Positions 54,644-63,857 of a stretch of DNA of 64,000 nt are shown one piece after another. Under the pieces are notes generated by a model that did no database searches, was not told where the DNA came from, and was given only the letters and a program-made list of their open reading frames with translations. This DNA is from Maricaulis parjimensis (GTDB taxonomy: Bacteria; Pseudomonadota; Alphaproteobacteria; Caulobacterales; Maricaulaceae), in contig NZ_JADOTT010000010.1 of assembly GCF_016817355.1 (NCBI RefSeq), forward strand, positions 33,400 through 97,399, in the 5' to 3' direction. The position numbers and the translations under genes are program-made. Numbering within the stretch: position 1 is the first letter of the stretch; each line of letters begins with the position of its first letter.

Positions 54644-57085
54644 TTAGTACCGCCGGGTCAAGCTAATACCCCAGGTCCGGGCTTCGCCCGGGAAACGAAC
54701 AACCGAGTTGGCACCGCTGGCTACCGCCGTCCAGTAATACTCATCCGCCAGGTTACGGCCCCAGATCGAGACCTCCCAGCTATCGTCCAGATCATACAGC
54801 GAAGCAGAGGCATTCATGAGCGTGTAGCCGTCCACCTGGAACAGGGCCGCGCCTTCCAGATTGCCATTCGCCTCGGTCTGATGGCGGGCATTCAGGGCGG
54901 CACGGAAACCGACATTGTCACTAACCGTGCGATCGTAGAGCAGCGTGACAGCCCCCGTGAATTCGGGGCTGTAGAGGAAGGGCTGGCCGTCAAAATCATG
55001 CGGCTGGCCCGCAGCATTGACGCCCATATAGCCGATCACTTGCGTATGCAGCCAGGTGGCGTTGGCGATGGCGGTCAAATTGTCGGTCAGGTTGAACGTC
55101 ACCTCCGCATCCAGACCATAGGCCTCGCCTTCCGGCACATTGTTAAGCCGGGACAGGGCCGTGTAGATCGGGTCGGCGAAATTCACGCTGAGCTGCTTGT
55201 CTTCGTAATCGTAGTAGAAGAGCGCCGCATTCAGCTGGGCGAAACCGTCGAACAGGGAGGCCCGCGTACCGACTTCATAGGCCAGGAGAAGCTCCTGGTT
55301 GGCCGGGGCATTCTGATCCGCGATATTGGCTTCATTCACTGGCGCACCGCCGGCCTTGGCACCGCGCGAAATGGAGCCATAGAAGGACACATCATCAGAG
55401 GCGAGCCAGTTCAACGCCAGACGCCAGGCGATATTGTCTTCCTTCAGGTCAGACGTGACATAGCCGAAGGAACCGGTCTGGGGGTCAAATGTGTTGCACT
55501 CGCCCTCGCTGATCGGTGCTGCAAACACGCCATAGGCCTGGAAGTAGAGCGCCCGATTGGTCGTGTTCACATTGGGCAGCATGTTGCCATTGAAGTCGTG
55601 GGAACAACCCCGATAGTCCTGCTGATCTTCCGAATAGCGAAGACCTGTCGTCAGCGTGAGATCGTCGGACAGATTCCAGTCAGCGCTGGCAAACACGCTC
55701 ATCGTGGTCACTTCGAAATCGCCCTGATTGCCATAGGTCCGGAAGGCCTGGCTGGCTTCGAGTGGCGAATATCCGAGATCAAAGGGCGTGCCCAACAGGG
55801 TTAGCGTGTAAAAGCGGATCAGACCGACATTGGCGTTCTGGCCCAGCAGGGTCCGACTGGTATCGAGGATCTCGTCGCGGCCGTAATAACCACCGATCAT
55901 CCAGTTGAAACGCTCCGCCTCACCTTCCAGGCGGATCTCTTCCGCGAAGGATTCGATCGTACCGTGAATGCTCTGGATCAGAAGTTCGTAGGGTGCACCG
56001 CTCCAGTCGGAAACGGATGAACGGTCCAGATCATTATAGCTGGTCAGTGAGACCAGCCGCATGCTGTCATTGATTTCCCACTCAGCGCGCAACGCATAGG
56101 CCATGAAGGTGGAGTCCTCGGCAAGCGGATCGGAAATACCGAGCCCCGTACCGATGTCAGCCGAGCGGGTCGCATAGGGTGCCCAGTCGGCATGATGGGA
56201 TTCGGTCGGCGCGTTGTTGGCAATGAAGTCCGTCAGACCGGGCGCATTGAAGGGGTGACCGACCGTGGCCGGCGTAAAGCCGACGGCCTGCCCGGCCAAT
56301 GTGTCGGAACGATTGGTCCAGCCCGATGCCGTAAAGTCGAAAGACACCGTGTCACTCGGTTGGGCAGAAATCGACAGGCGCGCGCCGAGACGCTCGACTT
56401 CACCCTGGGTTTCGTCCCGTGTGCGTGAACGCTGCCAGCCTTCGTCCGAGCTTTCCTGGCGGAAGGCCAGGCGCATCTGAAGGCTGTCATTCAGCGGCAG
56501 ATTGACCATGCCCTCGGTATTGAGCGTCTGGTAATTGCCCAGCTCGACCGTACCGCGCGCCTCGACTTCGCCCTGCGGGCGGTTGGTGACCAGATTGATC
56601 AGGCCGGCCGTTGTGTTGCGGCCAAACAATGTACCCTGTGGCCCTTTCAGCACTTCCACGCGCTGAATGTCGAAGGTCGGGCCGTTATTCATCATCGGAT
56701 AGGGATAGGCGACCTGGTCGACATAGGTACCCACCGTCGATGTTGCCGACAGGTTGATCGTGTTGAAACCAACACCGCGCATCGTATAGGTGGGAACGCC
56801 CTGATAGCTCTGGGACACGTTGAAGGACGAGACCACCGAGGTGAGCTCGCCCACATCCGTCACGCGCAGGGCTTCCAGCCGGTCACCGGAGAAAGCCTGA
56901 ACATCCATGGCCACTTCGTTCAGCGTCTGCTCGCGACGCTGGGCGGTCACCGTGATGACATCTTGGGTGCGCCCCGGCGCCGTGGTTTCGGCTTCATCCT
57001 GGGCCCAGACCGGTGCCGCAAGAGCGACAACCATGATGGATGCGCTGGACAGAAGGCCTGCCGCGCCGTGATTTCTCTTCGTCAT
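54644..57085 (-). CDS. TonB-dependent outer-membrane receptor
   Basis: 813 residues. The start at 57085 follows AAGGGGAG. The signal peptide covers about residues 1-29 (ending APVWA). The TonB-box region QDVITVTAQRREQTLNEV and plug (DIQRVEVLKGPQGTLFGRNTTAGLINLVT) are of the sphingomonad/caulobacterial type often found next to catabolic genes for lipids, steroids and aromatics. The C terminus is GISLTRRY. It likely imports the substrate of this catabolic island (inference). An operator-like palindrome lies 41 bp before the ATG, and a LuxR-type regulator is encoded divergently. Confidence 0.93.
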   Translation of the reverse strand: MTKRNHGAAGLLSSASIMVVALAAPVWAQDEAETTAPGRTQDVITVTAQRREQTLNEVAMDVQAFSGDRLEALRVTDVGELTSVVSSFNVSQSYQGVPTYTMRGVGFNTINLSATSTVGTYVDQVAYPYPMMNNGPTFDIQRVEVLKGPQGTLFGRNTTAGLINLVTNRPQGEVEARGTVELGNYQTLNTEGMVNLPLNDSLQMRLAFRQESSDEGWQRSRTRDETQGEVERLGARLSISAQPSDTVSFDFTASGWTNRSDTLAGQAVGFTPATVGHPFNAPGLTDFIANNAPTESHHADWAPYATRSADIGTGLGISDPLAEDSTFMAYALRAEWEINDSMRLVSLTSYNDLDRSSVSDWSGAPYELLIQSIHGTIESFAEEIRLEGEAERFNWMIGGYYGRDEILDTSRTLLGQNANVGLIRFYTLTLLGTPFDLGYSPLEASQAFRTYGNQGDFEVTTMSVFASADWNLSDDLTLTTGLRYSEDQQDYRGCSHDFNGNMLPNVNTTNRALYFQAYGVFAAPISEGECNTFDPQTGSFGYVTSDLKEDNIAWRLALNWLASDDVSFYGSISRGAKAGGAPVNEANIADQNAPANQELLLAYEVGTRASLFDGFAQLNAALFYYDYEDKQLSVNFADPIYTALSRLNNVPEGEAYGLDAEVTFNLTDNLTAIANATWLHTQVIGYMGVNAAGQPHDFDGQPFLYSPEFTGAVTLLYDRTVSDNVGFRAALNARHQTEANGNLEGAALFQVDGYTLMNASASLYDLDDSWEVSIWGRNLADEYYWTAVASGANSVVRFPGEARTWGISLTRRY

Positions 57086-57125
57086 AATACTCTCCCCTTG
57101 CCCCGGTTTCGCTGCCGTATTATTT

Positions 57126-57141
57126 TTAATCAGGCGATTAA
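57126..57141 (-). promoter_or_regulatory. Operator candidate upstream of the third TonB-dependent receptor
   Basis: TTAATCAGGCGATTAA, 41 bp before the receptor start. The outer six bases of each half are perfectly symmetric. Confidence 0.6.
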
Positions 57142-57186
57142 GTAAGGGCGAGTTCGAGCATCCTGTATGACGATTTTTCCGGCAAG

Positions 57187-57202
57187 CTATCATGATCGAT
57201 AG
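57187..57202. promoter_or_regulatory. lux-box-like inverted repeat
   Basis: CTATCATGATCGATAG: 5-bp arms CTATC/GATAG around ATGATC, located between the divergent luxR-like and receptor genes, 53 bp before the LuxR start. It resembles the symmetry of LuxR-type operators but not a strict consensus. Confidence 0.35.
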
Positions 57203-57254
57203 GTCATGAAGGGGGAGGCTGGAACCGCCTCGATTTGATGAATGGACCCAGACC

Positions 57255-58079
57255 GTGAAGACCCGAAATTTGGCATCACAAAACCCGCTTCGCAGCGCTG
57301 ATTTTTCGCGGCTGGCCGTATCCCGTCCGCCGGAACCCGCGCAAATCGACCGGCTTGCGGAACAGATCAACGCGCTGGGTGCACAGGTTGGTCTTCCCAG
57401 TATCGCCGTCAGCGCAGATATCGGCAGCCCGGCTCCTATGGCGGGGGCTGACGGGCGCCCTCTTGCAGAGACAGTCTTCCACTGGATCGATCCGGAGATC
57501 CAATACTGGAAAGACCCCGCCTTTGCCCTGCGCGCGCCCTTCGTGCATGCCGCGCGCACCTGCGCGGAACCCTTCTATTTCAATGGTGAAAGACTGGCCA
57601 GCTGGCGGTCAATCCAGGCCCTTGAAGAGATCAATAACGGGGCGGATTTCCCCACTTTCGGCGTCCATGCCGCCATCGTCGCGCCGATCCACTTGCCGGG
57701 CGGAACGATCGGCGCCGTTGTCTGGGCCAGTGACCGGGACATCCCGGATCTCAGCGCCCGTTTTGATCAACACGCCGCTGACATGTTCTGTCTCGCTCAA
57801 CGTTTCGTGGCGAGCTATGCGGACCAGACCGGACGAGGCGATTCAAAACCTGCCATCCGTCTGACCCCCCGCGAGATCCAATGCCTCAAGCATGCCGCGG
57901 CAGGGTGTTCCGACATCGAGATCAGCCGCGCGATCGACGTTTCGGTCCCGACTGTGCGCTTTCACCTGACCAATGCTGCGCGGAAAATCGGTGCATCGGG
58001 CCGGTCCCAGACCGTCCATTACGCAACCCGCATGGGCTATATTGGGAATGCCTGTACGTTACAGGCCAAGCGCGCCTAG
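57255..58079 (+). CDS. LuxR-type regulator with autoinducer-binding-like domain (orphan)
   Basis: 274 residues. The C-terminal HTH is typical (LTPREIQCLKHAAAGCSDIEISRAIDVSVPTVRFHLTNAARKIGASGRSQTV). The N-terminal domain has the tryptophan/aspartate spacing of autoinducer-binding LuxR proteins (FHWIDPEIQYWKDPAFALRAPF, FGVHAAIVAPIHLPGGTIGAVVWAS). No luxI-like gene is in the window, so it looks like a LuxR solo. Start is GTG at 57255. It is divergent from the TonB-dependent receptor gene and shares its CTAG stop with the convergent enoyl-CoA hydratase gene. Confidence 0.87.
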   Translation: MKTRNLASQNPLRSADFSRLAVSRPPEPAQIDRLAEQINALGAQVGLPSIAVSADIGSPAPMAGADGRPLAETVFHWIDPEIQYWKDPAFALRAPFVHAARTCAEPFYFNGERLASWRSIQALEEINNGADFPTFGVHAAIVAPIHLPGGTIGAVVWASDRDIPDLSARFDQHAADMFCLAQRFVASYADQTGRGDSKPAIRLTPREIQCLKHAAAGCSDIEISRAIDVSVPTVRFHLTNAARKIGASGRSQTVHYATRMGYIGNACTLQAKRA

Positions 58080-58966
58080 CTGTATTCCGGATCCGTCCAC
58101 CACGGATAGAAATCCGGCATGTCCGCCGAAACCGTGTCAGGAAATTGCGCCGGACGCTTTTCCAGGAAGGACATGACGCCCTCCTTTGCATCCGCACTGC
58201 GCCCGCGGGCCACGACACCCCGGCTGTCGACCCGATGGGCCTCCATCGGATGCTGAAAGCCCAGCCCGCGCCACATCATCTGACGGGTCAGGGCCACGGA
58301 AACCGGTGCAGCATTATCGGCAATCTCGGCTCCCAATTCCTGCGCACGGCCCAGCAGGGCCTCCGGCTCAAGCACTTCACTGACAAGTCCGCCCGCCAGA
58401 GCTTCCTGAGCGTCGAAAATCCGGCCGGAGCAGCACCATTCCAGCGCTTTAGAAATCCCGCAAATGCGCGGCAGAAAAAAGCTCGAGGCGCCTTCGGGTA
58501 CAATGCCCCGGCGCGTAAACACGAAGCCGAAGCGCGACTTGGTACTGGCCAGTCGGATGTCCATGGGAAGGATCACCGTCGCCCCGATCCCGACCGAAAC
58601 GCCATTGATCGCCCCGATCACCGGTTTGAGAGATTCGAAAATCCGGAGCGTCATCAAGCCGCCTGGATCCCGGATGCTGTCGTGGGAATAATCGATCTGG
58701 CCGTCCGCCGTCTGCGGCAGGCCGGCCGATGTCCCCGCCTCGAAGGCGGCGGTGCCCTCGGAAAGGTCTGCGCCGGCGCTGAACGCCTTGCCAGCCCCGG
58801 TCACGACGACCGCGCGAATGGCGTCATTGCGGTCCGTTTCATCAAAGGCCGCAATCAGATCCCGCCCCATTTGCGCATTGAAGGCGTTCATGGCTTCGGG
58901 ACGGTTGAGCGTCAGCGTGGCAACGCCGGACTCAATGGACAGGGCGACAGTTGGGCTATCGGACAT
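58076..58966 (-). CDS. Enoyl-CoA hydratase/isomerase family protein
   Basis: 296 residues, crotonase fold. It has LTLNRPEAMNAFNAQMGRDL, the oxyanion-hole segment GAGKAFSAGADLSE and GAINGVSVGIGATVILPMDIRLAS; then FGFVFTRRGIVPEGASSFFLPRICG, where a glutamate (PEGAS) is kept while the first catalytic glutamate position has G-I-G, as in several isomerase-like members. The weak AGAAAGAAG site and 89-bp gap after the SDR stop suggest it is the last gene of the thiolase-SDR-hydratase operon. The exact reaction is uncertain. Confidence 0.9.
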   Translation of the reverse strand: MSDSPTVALSIESGVATLTLNRPEAMNAFNAQMGRDLIAAFDETDRNDAIRAVVVTGAGKAFSAGADLSEGTAAFEAGTSAGLPQTADGQIDYSHDSIRDPGGLMTLRIFESLKPVIGAINGVSVGIGATVILPMDIRLASTKSRFGFVFTRRGIVPEGASSFFLPRICGISKALEWCCSGRIFDAQEALAGGLVSEVLEPEALLGRAQELGAEIADNAAPVSVALTRQMMWRGLGFQHPMEAHRVDSRGVVARGRSADAKEGVMSFLEKRPAQFPDTVSADMPDFYPWWTDPEYS

Positions 58967-59055
58967 GAATCTTCTTTCTGCAAAAGCCTCCACCCGCCCG
59001 GTCCGACCATGATCTGGCCGGGCCATGAACCGGACCGGACGAGTGAAACTTCAAA

Positions 59056-59838
59056 TCAGCGGGGGGCCATCCGGATGGCGCCATCCAGACGCACATCCTC
59101 GCCATTGAAATAGCCGGTCTCGATCATGGTCATGGCGAGACGGGCATATTCCGGCGGCTGCCCCAGACGTTTCGGGAAGGGTACGGAAGCCGACAGGCCC
59201 TGGAGGACATGCTCGGGCGCACTTGCCAGTAATGGCGTATTGAAGATGCCCGGCAGGATCGTGTTCACCCGGATGCCTTCGGACATCAGGTCCCGCGCGA
59301 TCGGCAAGGTCATGCCGACAATGCCCGCCTTGGAGGCCGCATAGGCCGCCTGCCCCATCTGCCCGTCTTCAGCAGCGACAGAGGCGGTATTCACGATCAC
59401 GCCGCGCTCGCCATCCTCCAGCGGATCCAGGCTCAGCATGCCCATGGCCGATTTTGCGATGCAGGTGAAAGTGCCCACCAGATTGACCTGGATGACCTTG
59501 TTGAAAGCATCGATCGGGAAATGCTTGACCTCACCCGGCTCTTTGCCACGGCTGGCCGTCTTGATCGCATTGCCGATACCGGCGCAATTGACCAGGACGC
59601 GTTCTTGACCAATGGCATCACGCGCCCGGGCGAAGGCGGCATCGACGGCCGCTTCATTGGTCACATCAACCTGGCAGAACACGCCATCCAGTTCCGCTGC
59701 CGCAGCTTCCCCGGCGTCGGCATTCATGTCGAACAGGGCGACACGCGCGCCCGCCTCGGCCAGGGCACGAGCCGTCGCCAGGCCAAGTCCGGAAGCCCCG
59801 CCAGTGATGACCGCGGAAATCGAAGAATCGACTTTCAT
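59056..59838 (-). CDS. HSD10-like short-chain 3-hydroxyacyl-CoA dehydrogenase
   Basis: 260 residues. It resembles type 10 17-beta-hydroxysteroid/3-hydroxy-2-methylbutyryl-CoA dehydrogenases: TGGASGLGLATARAL, VNCAGIG, the insertion with PIDAFNKVIQVNLVGTF, NTASVAAEDGQMGQAAYAASKAGI and LPGIFNTPLLASAPEHV. It probably oxidises a 3-hydroxyacyl-CoA, perhaps a branched one. It starts nine bases after the thiolase gene and is surely co-transcribed with it. Confidence 0.91.
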   Translation of the reverse strand: MKVDSSISAVITGGASGLGLATARALAEAGARVALFDMNADAGEAAAAELDGVFCQVDVTNEAAVDAAFARARDAIGQERVLVNCAGIGNAIKTASRGKEPGEVKHFPIDAFNKVIQVNLVGTFTCIAKSAMGMLSLDPLEDGERGVIVNTASVAAEDGQMGQAAYAASKAGIVGMTLPIARDLMSEGIRVNTILPGIFNTPLLASAPEHVLQGLSASVPFPKRLGQPPEYARLAMTMIETGYFNGEDVRLDGAIRMAPR

Positions 59839-59847
59839 CTCCGCCTC

Positions 59848-61023
59848 CTAGTTCAGCGCTTCAACAATGGTGACATTGGCGACACCGCCGCCTTCACACA
59901 TGGTCTGCAGGCCGTAACGCTTCCCACGGGCTTTCAGCGCGTGGACAAGGGTGGCCATCAGCTTGGTGCCCGAGGCGCCGAGCGGGTGACCCAAAGCAAT
60001 GGCACCACCATTGACGTTCAGCTTGGCCGGGTCAGCACCGGTAGCCTTCAGCCAGGCCATCGGCACGGAGGCAAAGGCCTCATTGACTTCATAGAGATCG
60101 ATATCATCGATCGACAGGCCGGCGCGCTTGAGGGCCTTTTCCGTACCCGGCAACGGCTCTTCCAGCATGATCACCGGGTCGCCTGCCGAGACGGTCGCCG
60201 TATGGATGCGGGCCAACGGGGTCAGGCCGTACTGTTTCAACGCCGCTTCGGAAACGATCATCACACCCGAGGCGCCATCACAGATCTGGCTGGCATTGGC
60301 AGCCGTGATACAGCCGCCTTCTACCAGGGTCTGGACGCTGCCAATCCCTTCCAGGGTCGCATCGAAACGGATGCCCTCATCCTGGGTGTGCGGTTCCGGA
60401 GCTCCATCCGGCCCCATGATGTCGACAACGACAATCTCATCCTTGAAGGCGCCTGCCTGGGTTGCAGCAATGGCCTTTTGGTGGCTCTCCAGGGCGAACT
60501 GATCGAGGTCATCGCGCGAGAAGCCGTGCTTCTTGGCCATCATTTCCGCGCCCGTGAACTGGCTGAACACGATGCCGGGATAGTTGGCGGCAATGCCCGG
60601 GCTGGTCGGACTGCCAGGCTCGGGCTGCTTCTTCCAGCCACCGGAAGATCCCATGGGAACCCGCGTCATGGATTCGACACCCGCCGCGATCACAACATCC
60701 TGCATGCCGGACATAACAGCCTGAGCCGCGAAATGGATGGATTGCTGGGATGAGCCGCACTGGCGATCAATGCTGACCGCCGGCACGCACTCGGGAAGGC
60801 TGGAGGCCAGAACGGCGTTGCGGCCGACATGCAGGCCCTGCTCCCCGACCTGTCCGACACAGCCCATGACCACATCCTCGATCACGGTCGGATCAATCCC
60901 GCTCCGCGACACCAGCGCGTCCAGCACCTTGGCGCCCAGGTCCACCGGGTGCACACCGGACAGGCGCCCCTTGCGACGGCCACCCGCGGTTCTCACGGCA
61001 TCGACGATATAGGCTTCAGCCAT
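59848..61023 (-). CDS. Acetyl-CoA C-acyltransferase (thiolase)
   Basis: 391 residues. The nucleophile C89 is in IDRQCGSSQQS, GHPLGASG carries the active-site histidine and MCEGGGVAN the second cysteine. It cleaves 3-ketoacyl-CoA in the last beta-oxidation step. GGTGGAG precedes ATG. A near-perfect operator candidate lies 18 bp before the start. It is the first gene of the operon with the HSD10-like SDR and the hydratase, divergent from the FadB/J-type gene. Confidence 0.95.
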   Translation of the reverse strand: MAEAYIVDAVRTAGGRRKGRLSGVHPVDLGAKVLDALVSRSGIDPTVIEDVVMGCVGQVGEQGLHVGRNAVLASSLPECVPAVSIDRQCGSSQQSIHFAAQAVMSGMQDVVIAAGVESMTRVPMGSSGGWKKQPEPGSPTSPGIAANYPGIVFSQFTGAEMMAKKHGFSRDDLDQFALESHQKAIAATQAGAFKDEIVVVDIMGPDGAPEPHTQDEGIRFDATLEGIGSVQTLVEGGCITAANASQICDGASGVMIVSEAALKQYGLTPLARIHTATVSAGDPVIMLEEPLPGTEKALKRAGLSIDDIDLYEVNEAFASVPMAWLKATGADPAKLNVNGGAIALGHPLGASGTKLMATLVHALKARGKRYGLQTMCEGGGVANVTIVEALN

Positions 61024-61040
61024 TTCTCACTCCACCTCAT

Positions 61041-61056
61041 TTAATTGGTCAATTAA
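61041..61056 (-). promoter_or_regulatory. Operator candidate upstream of the thiolase operon
   Basis: TTAATTGGTCAATTAA, a palindrome with one central mismatch, 18 bp before the thiolase start. Confidence 0.75.
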
Positions 61057-61182
61057 TTTTCATATCCCCGATCCCGGCGACGACGTCAAGAGGGGGCAAA
61101 ACGGGTCAGGATATCCGGCCGCTAAAGCCTCCAGGCTGTCCGGCCACACAAGTCCTGTTGCAGCTACGGAAAAAACCTGCTC

Positions 61183-61198
61183 TTAATTGATCAATTAA
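61183..61198 (+). promoter_or_regulatory. Perfect palindromic operator upstream of the fadB/fadJ-type gene
   Basis: TTAATTGATCAATTAA, a perfect 16-bp palindrome and the best copy of the family, 34 bp before the ATG at 61232. Confidence 0.8.
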
Positions 61199-61231
61199 TT
61201 TATCAATCCAGTGAGGCGGGAGCGAAACGGC

Positions 61232-63295
61232 ATGACCGAGGTATTGCAGATCGAAAAGCAGGCCGGTGTGGGCCATATCATCATTGACTCGCCGCCTGTG
61301 AACGCCCTGGGATATGCGGTTCGCAAAGGGCTGGATGACGGCATGGACGCGCTCCTGGCCGATGACACGGTCAAGGCGATCATCATCCGCTGCGATGGCC
61401 GCACCTTCTTTGCCGGCGCCGACATCAGCGAGTTCGGCAAGCCGGTCCGGAAACCGGACCTGCATGGCGTGCTCGCAAAGATCGAATTTTCCGCCAAACC
61501 CGTGATCGCGGCCCTGCACGGCACGGCTTTGGGCGGGGGCATGGAACTAGCCCTGCACTGTCACTACCGCGTCGCTGCCGACACTGCGGCCATGGGCCTG
61601 CCGGAAGTCCATCTCGGCCTGCTCCCCGGCGCGGCGGGCACGCAACGCCTGCCCCGCATTGTGGGAGCCCGGAAGGCGCTCGACATGATGGCCCTGGGCG
61701 CTCCGGTCAGGGCGGACGAAGCGCTCTCCCTGGGCCTAGTTGATGAAGTCATTGCCACGGACGACCTTGTGGCCTCAGCGCAGCGCTTTGCCGAGACCGT
61801 CATCGCCAAGGCCGCGCCCCTGCCCGATATCCGCACCCGCCAGGACAAGGTGGAGGCCGACCGGGCCGACCCGGAGATTTTCTCCGCGTTCCGGGCCAGG
61901 CATGCCCGCCGCTTCAAGGGTTTCAAGGCGCCGGAGAACATCATCAAGGCCGTTGAAGCCGCCATTTCCCTCCCCTACGCCCAAGGCGTCGAGCGCGAGG
62001 CGGAACTGTTCGTGGAATTGCTGGAGAGCAAGGAATCGGAAGCCCAGCGCCACGTCTTCTTCGCCGAACGCGCCACGTCGAAAATTCCGGGCCTCGACAA
62101 GTCGGTCCAGCCCATGCCGGTCGCAACCACCGGCGTTCTCGGGGCTGGAACGATGGGGCGCGGGATCACGCTGGCCCTCTCGGCAGCGGGCTATCCCGTG
62201 ACGATCGTTGACAGCAATGCCGAGGCGCTCGATCGCACGATGGGCATAATCCGCAAGACCTGCGAAGGCGCTGTCGCCAAGGGCCGGATGAGCCCGGAAA
62301 AGGCAGAGGCGCAGATTGCCCGGATCACACCCGCCACAGACGCCAAGGCCTTCGCCGACTGCGACCTGGTGATTGAGGCCGTCTTCGAGGACATGGATCT
62401 GAAGACCTCGATCTTCTCGACCCTGGACACGATTGTGAAACCCGGTGCCCTGCTCGCCTCGAATACGTCCTTCCTCGATCTGGACAAGATCGCAGCCGCC
62501 ACAAAACGACCGCAGGACGTGATCGGTCTGCATTTCTTTTCGCCGGCGAACATCATGCCCCTGCTGGAGATCGTGCGGGGTGACAAGACATCCGATGCCG
62601 CCCTGGTCACGGCTCTGGGCCTGGCAAAACGCCTGCGCAAGACGCCGGTCGTATCCGGGGTTTGTGATGGCTTCATCGCCAACCGGGCCATGGCCCCGCG
62701 CATGGCCGAGGCCGACCGGTTGATCCTGGAAGGCATTTCGCCGGCCGATATCGACCGGGTTTGCCTGAACTACGGCTTCCCAATGGGACCCTTCCAGATG
62801 ATCGATCTGGTGGGCCTGGACGTGATCGGCCGCAATGCCAATGAAAAGACGGTCCGCAGCGAACTGGTCCGCATGGGCCGGCTCGGTCAGAAGCAGAAAG
62901 GCGGCTATTACGATTATCCGGCCGCATCCGCGCCAACACCCTCTCCCGAGGCGGCCGCCGTAATCGCGGAAATCGCGGCAGAAGCCGGGCTTTCCCAAGC
63001 TGATCTGGATGATGACGGCCTTCTGATGCGCCTGCTCAGCCCGGTCGTGAATGAAGGCGCACGCATTTTGGAAGAGGGCATGGCCCTGCGCGCCTCCGAT
63101 ATCGATATTGCCCTGATCAAGGGATACAACTGGCCGATCTACAAGGGCGGCCCCATGCTGTGGGCCGATCAGGTCGGGCTGGGCCGGATCATCGACACGC
63201 TGAATGCGATGGCAGCGGATCGCGGCCCGGCTTTCACCCCCTCTCCACTGCTGGTCAGACTGCAGGCCGAAGGTGGCCGCTTGTCGGAACAATAA
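61232..63295 (+). CDS. Bifunctional enoyl-CoA hydratase / 3-hydroxyacyl-CoA dehydrogenase
   Basis: 687 residues. The N-terminal crotonase domain has GRTFFAGADISEFG and both catalytic glutamates (GGGMELAL and LPEVHLGLLPGAAGTQRL). The dehydrogenase part has the NAD loop GVLGAGTMGRGI near residue 300, then GLHFFSPANIMPLLEI and GFIANRAMAP. This is the FadB/FadJ/peroxisomal-MFE layout and catalyses two steps of beta-oxidation. The start MTEVLQIEKQ follows GGGAG. It is divergent from the thiolase operon, and the perfect operator lies in between. Confidence 0.95.
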   Translation: MTEVLQIEKQAGVGHIIIDSPPVNALGYAVRKGLDDGMDALLADDTVKAIIIRCDGRTFFAGADISEFGKPVRKPDLHGVLAKIEFSAKPVIAALHGTALGGGMELALHCHYRVAADTAAMGLPEVHLGLLPGAAGTQRLPRIVGARKALDMMALGAPVRADEALSLGLVDEVIATDDLVASAQRFAETVIAKAAPLPDIRTRQDKVEADRADPEIFSAFRARHARRFKGFKAPENIIKAVEAAISLPYAQGVEREAELFVELLESKESEAQRHVFFAERATSKIPGLDKSVQPMPVATTGVLGAGTMGRGITLALSAAGYPVTIVDSNAEALDRTMGIIRKTCEGAVAKGRMSPEKAEAQIARITPATDAKAFADCDLVIEAVFEDMDLKTSIFSTLDTIVKPGALLASNTSFLDLDKIAAATKRPQDVIGLHFFSPANIMPLLEIVRGDKTSDAALVTALGLAKRLRKTPVVSGVCDGFIANRAMAPRMAEADRLILEGISPADIDRVCLNYGFPMGPFQMIDLVGLDVIGRNANEKTVRSELVRMGRLGQKQKGGYYDYPAASAPTPSPEAAAVIAEIAAEAGLSQADLDDDGLLMRLLSPVVNEGARILEEGMALRASDIDIALIKGYNWPIYKGGPMLWADQVGLGRIIDTLNAMAADRGPAFTPSPLLVRLQAEGGRLSEQ

Positions 63296-63317
63296 CCCCG
63301 CCTTGATGGAGACAACC

Positions 63318-63854
63318 ATGATGACGTTCGACGACGCCTTGAGTTGCGAGGCCGTGAGCGGTGCCGACGCACTCTCCCTGTTCGACAATCTGCCGCCAGC
63401 CGACGAAGCTTTCATGATCGGCAGCTGGAAGGGCGAAGGTTTTGCAACCGGACACCCGATGGATGGCCTGCTGGAAAGCGCCGGCTGGTATGGCAAGCAG
63501 TTTGTTGACCGAAACAGCGTTCACCCCCTGCTCTATACGACAGAAGACGGCAGAGAGGTTTTCGCTGTTGATCCGGCCCGGTTGGACTTCAATCGATCGG
63601 GCAACTCATCGGCCCATCTCGGCGCTTGGCGTGACAAGCTGGAAACCGAGGCCTTCACGGCACGCCTGCGCATGACCGAGTATCGCGGTGCCCTGTGCGC
63701 GACGATGATCTATGACGCAAGACCCATCAATGACGTGTTCAAGCGCGTCAATGACGACACGGCTCTGGGCATCATGGACATGCGCGGGCTCGACAAGCCT
63801 TTCTTCTTCGTCCTGCGCCGCAGCGCGGCCTTGTCCGTACCGGGAGCGGTTTGA
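63318..63854 (+). CDS. DUF4334 (GXWXG) domain protein
   Basis: 178 residues. It has the GXWXG motif (MIGSWKGEGFATGHPMDGLLES, about residues 34-55) and then a DUF4334 domain (AHLGAWRDKLETEAFTARLRMTEYRGALCATMIYDARPINDVFK). The function is unknown; the end FVLRRS is typical. ATG at 63318 follows GGAG; a second ATG is three bases on. It sits 22 bp after the bifunctional beta-oxidation gene and 3 bp before the carboxylase gene, so it is part of the same operon. Confidence 0.88.
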   Translation: MMTFDDALSCEAVSGADALSLFDNLPPADEAFMIGSWKGEGFATGHPMDGLLESAGWYGKQFVDRNSVHPLLYTTEDGREVFAVDPARLDFNRSGNSSAHLGAWRDKLETEAFTARLRMTEYRGALCATMIYDARPINDVFKRVNDDTALGIMDMRGLDKPFFFVLRRSAALSVPGAV

Positions 63855-63857
63855 ACC

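Noticed and set aside
54356..55804. A 482-codon open frame antisense to the third TonB-dependent receptor and the DUF2236 gene
   Set aside because: It crosses two genes on the other strand, has no domain or ribosome-binding site, and is explained by codon bias.
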